A program made the translations under genes and the position numbers. Below are positions 24,338 through 33,660 of a DNA stretch of 64,000 bases, piece by piece; the stretch's first letter is position 1; each line of letters begins with the position of its first letter. The DNA is from Paenibacillus sp. XY044 (GTDB lineage: Bacteria; Bacillota; Bacilli; Paenibacillales; Paenibacillaceae), in assembly GCF_002257645.1 (NCBI RefSeq), contig NZ_NQMO01000004.1, positions 518,878 to 582,877 of the forward strand. The letters run 5' to 3'. The notes under the pieces are model-generated. The model was given only the letters and a program-made list of their open reading frames with translations, was not told where the DNA came from and did no database searches.

Positions 24338-26101
24338 ATGAATATCCGCCGGCACGGACCGCTGCGGCGCTGGCTTCCGGCAGGAGCTTACCGCAGCATC
24401 CGGACCAAACTGCTTGTATGCTTTCTGATTGTGACGCTGATCCCGCTGCTCTCGCTCGGGGCGCTTTCTTACTACCAGTCCGCCAGGACGGTCAATTCCC
24501 AGTTCGGCCGTTACGGCGAGAACACGGTGGCCCAACTGCAGCAGCAGTCGGACTCCATGCTGGGCCGCATGAAGCAGATGGGCCAGACGATCTATTCGTA
24601 TTTGCTGGATCCTGCCCATGCGGACCTCGGAAGCGATCCGCCGGTCAGCTACGGCGAAATTATGGAGAAGAACGACTTCGAATCCGTCCTGAGGTCGCTG
24701 GCTAACGACCAGACGGCCGGGATTTATATTATCACGCCATCCGGATATTATTACGGCGAAAATAACCTCGACGTCGCCAAGCTCGCCGATATTCCGGCCT
24801 GGAAGAGCATGCCGGCTCCTAGCAGCGGCCCCTACTGGCTGGGCTTCTACATGCAGAATCATGCGATATCCGCCTCGGAGCAGGCCGGTCCGGCAGTGCT
24901 GGGACTGGCCGTGCCGATCCGGAACCCGGGCGGCGCCCAGGACGGCAGCACGATCCTGATCGAGGAAGATGCCCGGGATCTGCTGCGTTTGTTCCGGCAG
25001 TTCGAAGAGGATACGAAGGCGCATCTGACGATTCAGGCGCCGGACGGCCGGACCGTTTACGCAAGCGCGGAATCCTTTGCGCCGAGGGACAACGATATCA
25101 TCTGGGACCGGACGCTGTCCGTCAATCGTTGGAAGATCGAGGCGAGGCTGCCTGCCAAGGCCTTCTACCAGTCATCGGGAGTCATCCGGTCGAACACGGT
25201 CATCGTGGCGGTATGTTCCTGCCTGCTCGCTTTCGCGCTGGCTTACGTGTTTACCTCCCGGTTTACGGGCCGCATCCGTTCCCTGAAGGAATCGATGCAG
25301 AAGGTCAGCTTCGGCAAGCTGGACACACGGGTCCCGGTCGAAGGACGGGACGAGCTCGGGAGCCTGGATATCAGCTTCAACCGGATGGTCAGCGGCGTGC
25401 AATCGCTCGTGCAGGAAGTGGAACGAAGCGAGCGCCTCAAGAAGGAGGCGGAGCTGAAGGCATTCCATTATCAGATCAATCCGCATCTGCTCTTCAATAC
25501 GCTGAACTCGATCCAGTGGAAGGCCAGGCTGGAAGGAGCGGAGGAAATCCGCCGGATGCTGTATCACCTGACGATGGTGCTGGAGGGCAACCTTGATATA
25601 TCGCAGGAGCTCGTCACACTGGACCGGGAGCTGCGGATGATCGGGCATTTTTTGAAGATCCAGGAAATCCGCTATGGAGCCGTATTCCAATATAAGCTGG
25701 ACTGCGAGGAAGCTCTGAAGCGGTTCGTCATCCCGCGGATGACGCTGCAGCCGCTGTTTGAAAACATCTTTTTCCACGGTTTTACCGATGGGGCAGGCAT
25801 CATCGAACTGAACGTCCGGGAGCAGGGGGAGGAGCTTCTGCTGGAACTAAAAGACAACGGGGTCGGCATCAGCGAAGAGAAACTCGCTCAGCTGCTGGCT
25901 CCGAATCCCGAGCCCCGCGGCCGCGGAGGCCTCGGCGTAAGGAATGCGTACCAGAAATTCAAGCTGCACTTCGGCCCGCGGTACGGGCTTACCATACGTT
26001 CAATTAAGGGAGAGGGAACATCAATACAGATTCGTTGGCCTAAAAAGGAGGAGCATCCGGATGGAGAACGCAAACAACCTGAAAGTGCTGATTGCCGATG
26101 A
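24338..26101 (+). CDS. Sensor histidine kinase, YesM (LytS/His_kinase) family
   Basis: About 587 residues. Transmembrane helix 1 (about 24-46), extracellular dCache-like sensor (about 47-280), helix 2 (about 283-305), HAMP linker (305-360), then the His_kinase domain with the phospho-accepting His383 in YQINPHLLFNTLNSIQW. The HATPase_c follows with DNGVGIS and GRGGLGVRN. ATG 24338 with AGAGGAGGGG upstream. The next gene, its response regulator, begins 40 nt before this stop codon. Such pairs sense extracellular oligosaccharides and induce the adjacent binding-protein transporter. Confidence 0.93.
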   Translation: MNIRRHGPLRRWLPAGAYRSIRTKLLVCFLIVTLIPLLSLGALSYYQSARTVNSQFGRYGENTVAQLQQQSDSMLGRMKQMGQTIYSYLLDPAHADLGSDPPVSYGEIMEKNDFESVLRSLANDQTAGIYIITPSGYYYGENNLDVAKLADIPAWKSMPAPSSGPYWLGFYMQNHAISASEQAGPAVLGLAVPIRNPGGAQDGSTILIEEDARDLLRLFRQFEEDTKAHLTIQAPDGRTVYASAESFAPRDNDIIWDRTLSVNRWKIEARLPAKAFYQSSGVIRSNTVIVAVCSCLLAFALAYVFTSRFTGRIRSLKESMQKVSFGKLDTRVPVEGRDELGSLDISFNRMVSGVQSLVQEVERSERLKKEAELKAFHYQINPHLLFNTLNSIQWKARLEGAEEIRRMLYHLTMVLEGNLDISQELVTLDRELRMIGHFLKIQEIRYGAVFQYKLDCEEALKRFVIPRMTLQPLFENIFFHGFTDGAGIIELNVREQGEELLLELKDNGVGISEEKLAQLLAPNPEPRGRGGLGVRNAYQKFKLHFGPRYGLTIRSIKGEGTSIQIRWPKKEEHPDGERKQPESADCR

Positions 26102-27242
26102 CGAGAGCATCGTGCGCAAAGGCCTGAGATCGACGGTGCCCTGGGAGCGGTTCGGCATGGAGGTCGTGGCCGACGCGCCCAACGGGGCGAAGGCGTGGGA
26201 AGCCTTCAAGGAGCACCGCCCGGACATCGTCATTACCGATATCGTCATGCCGGAGATGGACGGCATCGAGCTGCTGCGCAGGGTCAAGGAGGCCGAGGAA
26301 CGGACGAAAATCATCCTGCTCAGCTGCCACCGGGATTTTGAATACGCGCAGCAGGGCATCCAGCTCGGGGCGTCGGGATACCTTCTGAAGACCGCGTTTG
26401 AGGACGAAGAGCTGGAAGGGCTGCTGGAGAAGCTGCAGCGGGAGCTTCAGCGGGTTCCGTCCCCAGCACCGCTGGACGGGGAGAAGCTGGAAGCGCTCCT
26501 GTTCGGCTGGCTCAGCGGCAGCAGCGGAAGATTTCCCGCCGAGCTGGAGCGGCTTCGCGCGGAGGCGTGGCGTTTTGGCGGCCAGAACGTGCATGTGTAC
26601 CTTGTCCGGACGGAGGGCTGCGGCATGCCGTGGGCCGAATGGCTGATGGCGAAGCAGCTCGTACACAGCTCGGGAAGTGAAGCGATCATCCCCTATGGCG
26701 GGGACGCCTGCTATTGGATCGTGCCGGAGGGGCTGCAGGAGGCGACGAACAGCCTGCTGATCGAAGCCAAGGGCAGCCATGGCCTGCTCAAATGGTCCGC
26801 CAAGGGGCCCCTCGGCACTGGCAGCGACATCGCGGAAGCGTTCCGCTCCCTGCATAAGGAGGCCGAGCTGGAACGGGTGTATGGGGTGTCCGGCGACGAC
26901 TGGCCCGAGCCCATTCAAAAGGCGGTGCGCCTGCTTCATGAGCAGCCCGGTTCCGACTGGTCGGCGAGCGAGCTGGCCGAAGAGGTCGGACTCAGCCGCA
27001 GCCATTTTTCCATCCTGTTCAAAAAGACGGTCGGCGACAGCTTTATTGCGTTCCAATACAAGCGCAAGTTGCGGCTGGCCCAGGGGCTGCTGCGGGATAC
27101 GGATCTGACGATGCAGGATATCGCCGAGCGGACGGGGCTTGGCGACAGCAAATATTTCAGTAAATGGTTCAAACGCTGTACGGGTCAGACCCCAAGCCAA
27201 TTCCGGACCGTGCAAAAAGGCGAATCGGACCGGACAGTTTGA
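26061..27242 (+). CDS. Response regulator, YesN type (receiver plus AraC HTH)
   Basis: About 393 residues. Receiver domain (about 1-125) with Asp13/Asp14, the phosphorylated Asp60 in IVITDIVMPEMDG, and Lys in LLKTAF. A middle domain of unknown fold (130-285) is followed by a C-terminal double AraC helix-turn-helix (about 290-385; LAEEVGLSRSHFSILFKK and RTGLGDSKYFSKWFKR). GGAGGAGC precedes ATG 26061, overlapping the kinase gene by 41 nt. It lies directly before a sugar ABC transporter operon, its probable target. Confidence 0.93.
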   Translation: MENANNLKVLIADDESIVRKGLRSTVPWERFGMEVVADAPNGAKAWEAFKEHRPDIVITDIVMPEMDGIELLRRVKEAEERTKIILLSCHRDFEYAQQGIQLGASGYLLKTAFEDEELEGLLEKLQRELQRVPSPAPLDGEKLEALLFGWLSGSSGRFPAELERLRAEAWRFGGQNVHVYLVRTEGCGMPWAEWLMAKQLVHSSGSEAIIPYGGDACYWIVPEGLQEATNSLLIEAKGSHGLLKWSAKGPLGTGSDIAEAFRSLHKEAELERVYGVSGDDWPEPIQKAVRLLHEQPGSDWSASELAEEVGLSRSHFSILFKKTVGDSFIAFQYKRKLRLAQGLLRDTDLTMQDIAERTGLGDSKYFSKWFKRCTGQTPSQFRTVQKGESDRTV

Positions 27243-27295
27243 CACCCCGCCTGCAACTTCAAACAAAAAGACGCCAAATTGCCGATGAACGCACG

Positions 27296-27339
27296 TTTTG
27301 AACCGCTTTCAAAAGAGTTACGATGAAAGCGGTTCAAAA
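27296..27339. promoter_or_regulatory. 16-bp inverted repeat spanning the transporter promoter
   Basis: Two perfectly complementary 16-bp arms (27296-27311 and 27324-27339) flank 12 bp. Each arm contains TGAAAGCGGTTCA, a cre- or LacI-family-like half-palindrome (12 of 14 to cre). The -35 candidate TTGAAC (27298-27303) lies in one arm and the -10 TACGAT (27319-27324) abuts the other, so a bound repressor or CcpA pair would shut the promoter. A terminator role is less likely, as no T tract follows the arm on the plus strand. Confidence 0.6.
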
Positions 27340-27373
27340 ATGATATACCTCATTCGCGAGAGGAGCTGACAAT

Positions 27374-28645
27374 ATGAAGAAACAGGCTTCACTTATCGTT
27401 CTTGCGGCGGCGCTGATGGTGTCACTGTCGGCCTGCGGCGGCAGCGGGAGCGGGAGTAAGGCGGAAACGGCCGGCCAGGGCGGCGGCTCCGAATCGGGGG
27501 CCACGCTCCGCTTCGCCACCTGGGACACGGGGGATGCGCTCAAAATCGAGCAGGACATCGCCAAAAAGTTCGAAGAGAGTCATCCGGGCACGAAGGTGCA
27601 GGTGGAGGCTTATGCGGACGGCTTTGACCAGAAGCTCGCGGCAGGCTTCGGAGCCGCCAATCCGCCCGACGTCATGTACATGTGGGATTTCCCGACCTAC
27701 CACCAATCGCTTGAGCCGCTGGACAGCTTTGCGGACAAAGACAAGGATTTAAATATTGATGATTTCTACAAGGGCCTGTTCAATTACGGCAAAATCGACG
27801 GTACCCTGTACGGCATTCCGGCGGGTTTTACGACGCGGGTGGTGTACTACAACAAGAAGCTGTTTGATGAGGCGGGCATCCCGTATCCGAAGGACGGCTG
27901 GACCTGGCCCGAATTCCAGGAGATCGCCGGGAAGCTGACGGATAAATCCAAGAAGCAGTACGGCTTCGGCGCCCGCGCGGAGAACGACACATACGATCTG
28001 CAGGGGTTCGTATGGAGCAACGGCGGCTCGTTCATTTCGCCTGACGGCAAGACGATCGACGGATATATGAACAGCAAGGAAACCGCAGCGGCGATCCAGA
28101 TGTTCGGCGACATGGTGAAGAACGGTTCGGCCGTGCTCACCGGCGGAAAGGGGCAGCAGAGCGGCGACGACATTTTCAAAGCCGGCAAAATCGCCATGTG
28201 GGAAAGCGGTATCTGGCCGCTGGAGTCGTTCCGTCAGGCGGGCGTCGATGTAGGCACGGTCGAAATGCCGGCCTTCCCGGGCAAACCGGTCAAAGGCGTG
28301 CTGGCCGAATCGGCGTTGTCCATCGCGAAAGATTCCAAGCAGAAGGATCTGGCCTGGGAGTTCATCAAGTTCTACGTATCCGATGCGTCGATCAAAATGC
28401 GGGTAGCCGACCTCCCGGTGCGCCAAAGCGTCGTCAATGAGCTGAAAAAGGACCAGGATCCGCTCTACAAGCCGTACTACACGATGCTGGAGCGTTCCGA
28501 CAACACGCCGGCATTCCTGCTGAATCCGAAGTGGAATGAGGTCAACCGCCAGCTCTCCGCCGCGGTGGAATCGGTCATGCACGGCAGCAATGCCCAGGAT
28601 GTGCTGAACCAGGCCGTGAAGGACAGCGAACGCTACATGAAATAA
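27374..28645 (+). CDS. Sugar ABC transporter substrate-binding lipoprotein (family 1)
   Basis: A 423-residue lipoprotein: lipobox Leu-Ser-Ala-Cys at residues 18-21, a flexible Gly/Ser-rich linker, then the binding fold (ATLRFATWDTGDALK onward). Conserved segments include YGIPAGFTTRVVYYNKKLFDEAGI and KQKDLAWEFIKFYVSD. Family 1 proteins bind oligosaccharides. The next genes encode two permeases, a beta-galactosidase and an SDR, so the ligand is probably a galactoside. GAGGAG lies before the ATG. No ATPase gene is present in the operon. Confidence 0.92.
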   Translation: MKKQASLIVLAAALMVSLSACGGSGSGSKAETAGQGGGSESGATLRFATWDTGDALKIEQDIAKKFEESHPGTKVQVEAYADGFDQKLAAGFGAANPPDVMYMWDFPTYHQSLEPLDSFADKDKDLNIDDFYKGLFNYGKIDGTLYGIPAGFTTRVVYYNKKLFDEAGIPYPKDGWTWPEFQEIAGKLTDKSKKQYGFGARAENDTYDLQGFVWSNGGSFISPDGKTIDGYMNSKETAAAIQMFGDMVKNGSAVLTGGKGQQSGDDIFKAGKIAMWESGIWPLESFRQAGVDVGTVEMPAFPGKPVKGVLAESALSIAKDSKQKDLAWEFIKFYVSDASIKMRVADLPVRQSVVNELKKDQDPLYKPYYTMLERSDNTPAFLLNPKWNEVNRQLSAAVESVMHGSNAQDVLNQAVKDSERYMK

Positions 28646-28670
28646 TTCCTGAAGAAAGAAGGTTGGGAGA

Positions 28671-29657
28671 ATGGCTCAAACCTACCTCCACCCGGCACGG
28701 GAACAGTCAGCCGCCCTCAAGGCCTTGAAGAAACGCAGACGGGGTGGGGCTGCTCCCTACCTCTTCATTTTTCCGTGGATATTCGGCTTTCTCGTCTTCA
28801 CGCTGGGACCGCTGCTGTTTTCGCTCGTCATTTCGTTCTTTGACTGGCCGATCGTCGGCAAAGTGACGTTTATCGGGCTCGGCAACTATGTGGAAATGTT
28901 CACCGACGATCCGCTGTTCTGGAAATCGCTGATGGTGACGCTGAAATTCGCCGTGCTGTTCGTGCCGCTGAACATCGTCGTCGCCCTCGGGCTCGCGATG
29001 CTGCTCAACCAGAAGGTTCGGGGCAGCGCGATTTTCCGCACGGCATTCTACCTTCCATCCGTCATTTCGGGCGTGGCACTGGCCATGATCTGGTCCTGGG
29101 TATACAGCGGCGATTACGGCATCCTGAATTACTTCCTGTCGATCTTCGGGATTCAGGGGCCGGATTGGCTGAACGATACGAAATGGTCGCTGGTCGCGAT
29201 GGTCGTCGCCAGCTTGTGGGGACAAGGCTCGATGATGCTGATTTTTCTGGCGGGGCTCAAAGGCATCCCGAAGGATCTCTACGAGTCCGCCTCCATCGAC
29301 GGCGCGGGCAAGCTTCGGCAGTTTGTCAGCGTGACGGTTCCGATGATCACCCCGACGATTCTGTTCAACCTGATCACGTCGATTATCGCGGCGTTCCAGC
29401 AGCTGACGCTGGCTCTGCTCCTGACGGGCGGGGGGCCGATGAAGGCGACGTATTTTTACGCGATGTACATGTATGAGAACGCATTTAAGTATTTCAAAAT
29501 GGGCTACTCCGCCGCCAACGCCTGGTTCATGTTCCTGATCGTGCTCACGCTGACGTTCCTGGTGTTCAAGTCGTCGGAAGCGTGGGTGTTCTACGAAGGC
29601 GAAATGAAGCGCGGCCCGCAGAAGAAGCCGAAACCGGCGAAAGGAGGCCGGGCATGA
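28671..29657 (+). CDS. Sugar ABC transporter permease (MalF/LacF-like)
   Basis: A 328-residue protein with a basic N-terminal tail (about 30 residues) and six membrane helices. The EAA loop is KGIPKDLYESASIDGAGKLRQFVSVTVPMITP, read in two parts. Gap of 25 bp to the binding protein gene. Its stop codon TGA overlaps the following ATG (ATGA), a sign of tight coupling to the partner permease. C-terminal tail very rich in Lys. Confidence 0.93.
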   Translation: MAQTYLHPAREQSAALKALKKRRRGGAAPYLFIFPWIFGFLVFTLGPLLFSLVISFFDWPIVGKVTFIGLGNYVEMFTDDPLFWKSLMVTLKFAVLFVPLNIVVALGLAMLLNQKVRGSAIFRTAFYLPSVISGVALAMIWSWVYSGDYGILNYFLSIFGIQGPDWLNDTKWSLVAMVVASLWGQGSMMLIFLAGLKGIPKDLYESASIDGAGKLRQFVSVTVPMITPTILFNLITSIIAAFQQLTLALLLTGGGPMKATYFYAMYMYENAFKYFKMGYSAANAWFMFLIVLTLTFLVFKSSEAWVFYEGEMKRGPQKKPKPAKGGRA

Positions 29658-30469
29658 TGAAAAAGACGCTGAGCTATCTTGCGCTGATCCTCTTTTCCCT
29701 GCTCTTTATCGCGCCCTTGTTCTGGGCCATTACGACAGCGCTCAAGTCTCCGCAGGAGCTGTACCTGTTTCCGCCCAAATGGATTCCGTCCGTCTTCCGA
29801 TTCAGCAACTTTGCGGATGCCTGGAATATTCAGCCCTTTAACCTGTTTTTGAAAAATACGCTGATCGTCACGGTGCTCGCCACCCTCGGCCAGCTGGTGT
29901 CCTGTACGCTTGTGGCCTACGGCTTCGCCCGGTTCGAATTCAAGGGGCGCAACCTGCTGTTTCTGATCGTGCTTGCCACGATGATGATTCCGTGGGAAGT
30001 GACGATGATTCCGCAGTATATGGAGTTCAATTATTTAGGATGGATCAATACGCTCAAGCCGCTGATCGTTCCGTCCTGGTTCGGCTCTGCGTACTTTATT
30101 TTTTTGCTGCGCCAATTCATCATGACATTACCGCGGGAATTAGATGAAGCTGCCACGATCGATGGGGCCAGCAAGCTTACCGTGCTGTTGCGGGTGATCG
30201 TGCCTTTGATGGGGCCGTCGCTTATCCTGGTGGCGGTGTTCCAGATGATGAACTGCTGGAACGATTACCTCGGACCGCTCATTTTTCTGAACGACCAGAC
30301 TAAATACACGCTGACGCTGGGCTTGTCGCAGTTCAAGGGCATGTACGGCGTAGATATGCAGTCCATTATGGCGATCACCTGCCTGATCTCCATTCCGCCG
30401 CTCGCCATCTTTTTCTTCGCACAGCGCTATATCGTCGGAGGCATTGCGAGCACCGGGATCAAAGGTTGA
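29654..30469 (+). CDS. Sugar ABC transporter permease (MalG/LacG-like)
   Basis: About 271 residues, six helices, with the EAA loop LPRELDEAATIDGASKLTVLLRVIVP and the ending SPPLAIFFFAQRYIVGG-type motif (here IPPLAIFFFAQRYIVGGI). AAGGAGG (29641-29647) precedes ATG 29654, which overlaps the stop of the preceding permease gene by 4 nt. Forms the membrane channel with that protein. Confidence 0.93.
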   Translation: MMKKTLSYLALILFSLLFIAPLFWAITTALKSPQELYLFPPKWIPSVFRFSNFADAWNIQPFNLFLKNTLIVTVLATLGQLVSCTLVAYGFARFEFKGRNLLFLIVLATMMIPWEVTMIPQYMEFNYLGWINTLKPLIVPSWFGSAYFIFLLRQFIMTLPRELDEAATIDGASKLTVLLRVIVPLMGPSLILVAVFQMMNCWNDYLGPLIFLNDQTKYTLTLGLSQFKGMYGVDMQSIMAITCLISIPPLAIFFFAQRYIVGGIASTGIKG

Positions 30470-30522
30470 CGCCTCACCCGTTCAAGTAATGAGACGCATC
30501 CAGAGAGAAAGGAAGGGAAAAC

Positions 30523-33500
30523 ATGCACAACACGAACATACCCAGGGATTGGGACAACCTCGCCGTGCTGGAAAAAAACCGGATGAAGGGCAGAGCTTAT
30601 TTCATCCCTTATGCGGACGCCGAAGGGGCGCTGGGCGGCGACCGCGGAAGCTCGCCCTGGTTCCAATCGCTGAACGGCATTTGGAAATTCCATTATGCGC
30701 CCAGGCCGGAGCTGGCGCCGGACGATTTTCGGGAAGAAGCGCTGGCCGGCTGGGACTGGGCGGACATTCGGGTGCCGGGGCACTGGCAGCTTCAAGGGTA
30801 TGGCAGCCCGCATTATACGGACCTGGACTACCCGTTTCCGGTGGATCCGCCCCGGGTTCCCAATGACAATCCAACGGGCAGCTACGTCCGGGAATTCGAG
30901 CTGCCGCCCTATTGGCAGGGAAGACGGATCACCGTCAAATTCGACGGCGTGGACAGCGCCTACCATGTGTGGCTGAACGGCTCGTTCGTAGGCTTAAGCC
31001 AGGGGAGCCGCTTGACCTCGGAGTTTGACCTTACGCCTTATTTGCAGCCTGGGGTAAACCGTCTGGCCGTCCGCGTATATCAATGGTCGGACGGAAGTTA
31101 CCTGGAGGACCAGGATATGTGGTGGCTGAGCGGTATCTTCCGGGACGTTTATCTGATCGCCGAGCCCGCCTCGATCCGCGTCGCCGATTACCGGGTGGTC
31201 ACCGAGCTGGAGGGGAAGTTTGAGCAGGGAGTGGTGGCCGTTCACCTCGACCTGGAAGGACATGAACGTGAAGGAGGCGTCACGCTGCGGCTGCTGGACC
31301 CTGCGGGGCAGGAAGTTGCCACTGCTCATGAATCGGTGCAAAACGGCTTTAACCTTTTGGATGTCCGTCTGCCCGTCGCCCATCCGGCTTTGTGGAGCGC
31401 GGAGCAACCTGTACTGTACCATTTGCTGATCACGGTAACGGATGCGCGCGGGAATCAGAGCGAGATCATCGCGCAGCGGGTGGGATTCCGGCAGGTGGAA
31501 GTGAGGGACGGCCGATTTTGGATCAACGGCAAGGCGATCCTCATCAAGGGGGTCAACCGGCACGATCATCACCCGGATACCGGCCGAACCGTGACTTTGT
31601 CCACGATGCGGGAAGACATCCTGATGATGAAGCGCCACAATATCAACGCCGTCAGAACGGCTCATTATCCGAACGATCCGCGGTTCTATGACCTCTGTGA
31701 CGAATATGGGTTGTACGTGATGGAGGAGACGGATCTGGAGACGCACGGATTCGAGCCGCTCGGGAACATCTCGCGCCTGAGTGATGATCCCGTCTGGACG
31801 GAAGCCTACGTGGACCGCGTTCGGCGCATGGTGGAGCGCGACAAGAACCATCCATCCGTCATCTTCTGGTCGCTCGGCAACGAGTCGGGCTTCGGCTGTA
31901 ATTTCCGTGCCATGTCCGAGTGGTGCAAGGCGAACGATCCGACGCGCCTCGTGCATTACGAAGAGGACCGGGAGGCGGAAGTATGCGACGTCGTCAGCAC
32001 GATGTATTCCTCCGTCGAGAAGATGGAGGGCTTCGGGAAGCTGACGGACCATCCGAAGCCGCATTTGATGTGCGAGTTCGCCCATGCGATGGGCAACGGA
32101 CCCGGCGGGCTGCGGGCGTATTTCGATACCTTTGAGAAGTTTCCCCGCCTGCAGGGAGGCTTCGTCTGGGAATGGATCGACCACGGCCTGCGCAGACGCA
32201 CGGCCGACGGGCGCGATGACTACGCCTATGGCGGCGATTACGGCGATGTGCCGAACAACGGGAACTTTTGTCTCGACGGTCTGGTTTTCCCCGACCGGAC
32301 GCCGTCGCCGGGACTGATCGAATATAAGAAAATCATTGAGCCGGTTCGTGTGGAATGGGCGGAAGCAGGCCGCATTCGCATCACGAACAAGTATGACTTT
32401 ATGACGCTCGACCATCTTCAGGCGGATTTCAGCGTGACGGCCGACGGGCGTACTCTGCGCAGCGGCGCGCTGACGCTTCCGGCCGTAGGGCCGGAGGAAT
32501 CGGCGGAGGTTGAACTCCCCTTTGCGTGGGATCAACCGGAAAGCTGCCTCGAAGCCGGGACGGAGCGGTGGCTGAACGTCGGCTTCACGCTGGCGGCCGA
32601 CTGCAGCTGGGCGGAGCAGGGGCATGAAGTCGCCTGGGCGCAGCTGGCTTTGCCGGCAGAGGCGCCACGGTTCCAAGCAGCAGCCCGGTCCGCCGAGGCT
32701 GCAAGTCTGCGCCGGACCTTATCCGTTCAGGAACAAGGACATGCGCTCATTCTGACAAGCGATCGGTTCCACTTGGAAGCGAGCAGCCTTGAACCCGGCA
32801 TGACTTCGCTCCGAATGAACGGCAAAGAGCTGATCCGGCGCGGACCGCGGCTGAACTTCTGGCGCGCGCCGATCGATAACGACATGTACGTGCTGGCGGA
32901 CTGGCGGAAGGCGCACCTGGACCGGCTAAGCGAGCGGGTGGATGCGTTCCGCTGGGAGGTGCTTGGCGCGGACGCGGTCCGGCTGACCTGGTCCTCGCGG
33001 ATCGCGCCGCCGGTGTACGACTGGGGCTTCCGCTGCGAGACGTCGTACACGGTGACGGCGGAAGGGCTCATCATCATGGACGTGGCAGGATCGCCGATCG
33101 GCACGCCGCCGTCCATGCTGCCGAAGATCGGGCTGCAGATGCAGCTCCCGGAGGATTTGGATGGGGTGGCCTGGTACGGCCGCGGCCCCGGAGAGAGCTA
33201 CTCGGACAGCAAGGAAGCCGGCGGCTTCGGGGTGTACCGCAGCAAGGTGGACGGCCTCTTTACGCCGTACGTCTATCCGCAGGAGAACGGCAACCGCACC
33301 GATGTGCGATGGGTCTCGATTGCGGACGGCGCGGGATTGGGGCTGCTTGCGGCAGGCTCACCCGAGCTGGAGTTCAGCGCGAGGCGGTACACGGATCAGG
33401 ATCTGGAGCAGGCGCAGCACATGACGGAGCTCAGGCCGCGCGACTTTATTACGCTGAACCTGGACTACCGGCAAAACGGGCTGGGAAGCAACAGCTGCGG

Positions 33501-33660
33501 TCCGGCGCAGGCGCCGGAGCATGCGGTGAAGCCCGAACCGTTCCGGTTCCGTATGCTGCTGCAGCCGTATATGGCGGAGGACCAGGCACCGGAGCGGCTG
33601 AGCCGGCAGATGGCCGGGGAAGCCGCACGATACCCACTTAAGGAGGAGAACGATGCTTAA
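30523..33660 (+). CDS. Beta-galactosidase, GH2 LacZ type
   Basis: A 1045-residue five-domain enzyme of E. coli LacZ length (1023). Jelly-roll N domain, Ig-like domain, TIM barrel with acid/base Glu454 (SLGNESGFG) and nucleophile Glu518 (MCEFAHAMGNG), a DUF4981-type Ig domain and the C-terminal Bgal_small_N supersandwich with MLPKIGLQMQLP and WYGRGPGESYSDS. No signal peptide, so it hydrolyses imported galactosides in the cytosol, releasing galactose. AAAGGAAGGG lies before the ATG. The SDR gene overlaps its 3' end by 8 nt, so expression of the following genes is coupled to it. Confidence 0.96.
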   Translation: MHNTNIPRDWDNLAVLEKNRMKGRAYFIPYADAEGALGGDRGSSPWFQSLNGIWKFHYAPRPELAPDDFREEALAGWDWADIRVPGHWQLQGYGSPHYTDLDYPFPVDPPRVPNDNPTGSYVREFELPPYWQGRRITVKFDGVDSAYHVWLNGSFVGLSQGSRLTSEFDLTPYLQPGVNRLAVRVYQWSDGSYLEDQDMWWLSGIFRDVYLIAEPASIRVADYRVVTELEGKFEQGVVAVHLDLEGHEREGGVTLRLLDPAGQEVATAHESVQNGFNLLDVRLPVAHPALWSAEQPVLYHLLITVTDARGNQSEIIAQRVGFRQVEVRDGRFWINGKAILIKGVNRHDHHPDTGRTVTLSTMREDILMMKRHNINAVRTAHYPNDPRFYDLCDEYGLYVMEETDLETHGFEPLGNISRLSDDPVWTEAYVDRVRRMVERDKNHPSVIFWSLGNESGFGCNFRAMSEWCKANDPTRLVHYEEDREAEVCDVVSTMYSSVEKMEGFGKLTDHPKPHLMCEFAHAMGNGPGGLRAYFDTFEKFPRLQGGFVWEWIDHGLRRRTADGRDDYAYGGDYGDVPNNGNFCLDGLVFPDRTPSPGLIEYKKIIEPVRVEWAEAGRIRITNKYDFMTLDHLQADFSVTADGRTLRSGALTLPAVGPEESAEVELPFAWDQPESCLEAGTERWLNVGFTLAADCSWAEQGHEVAWAQLALPAEAPRFQAAARSAEAASLRRTLSVQEQGHALILTSDRFHLEASSLEPGMTSLRMNGKELIRRGPRLNFWRAPIDNDMYVLADWRKAHLDRLSERVDAFRWEVLGADAVRLTWSSRIAPPVYDWGFRCETSYTVTAEGLIIMDVAGSPIGTPPSMLPKIGLQMQLPEDLDGVAWYGRGPGESYSDSKEAGGFGVYRSKVDGLFTPYVYPQENGNRTDVRWVSIADGAGLGLLAAGSPELEFSARRYTDQDLEQAQHMTELRPRDFITLNLDYRQNGLGSNSCGPAQAPEHAVKPEPFRFRMLLQPYMAEDQAPERLSRQMAGEAARYPLKEENDA

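Noticed and set aside
27296..27339. Rho-independent terminator after the response regulator
   Set aside because: The stem is followed by A residues, not T, on the plus strand, and it overlaps a promoter of the next operon.
30994..32676. Long open frame on the minus strand opposite lacZ (about 560 codons)
   Set aside because: It mirrors the codon pattern of lacZ, has no ribosome binding site and resembles no family; a typical antisense artefact of GC-rich coding DNA.
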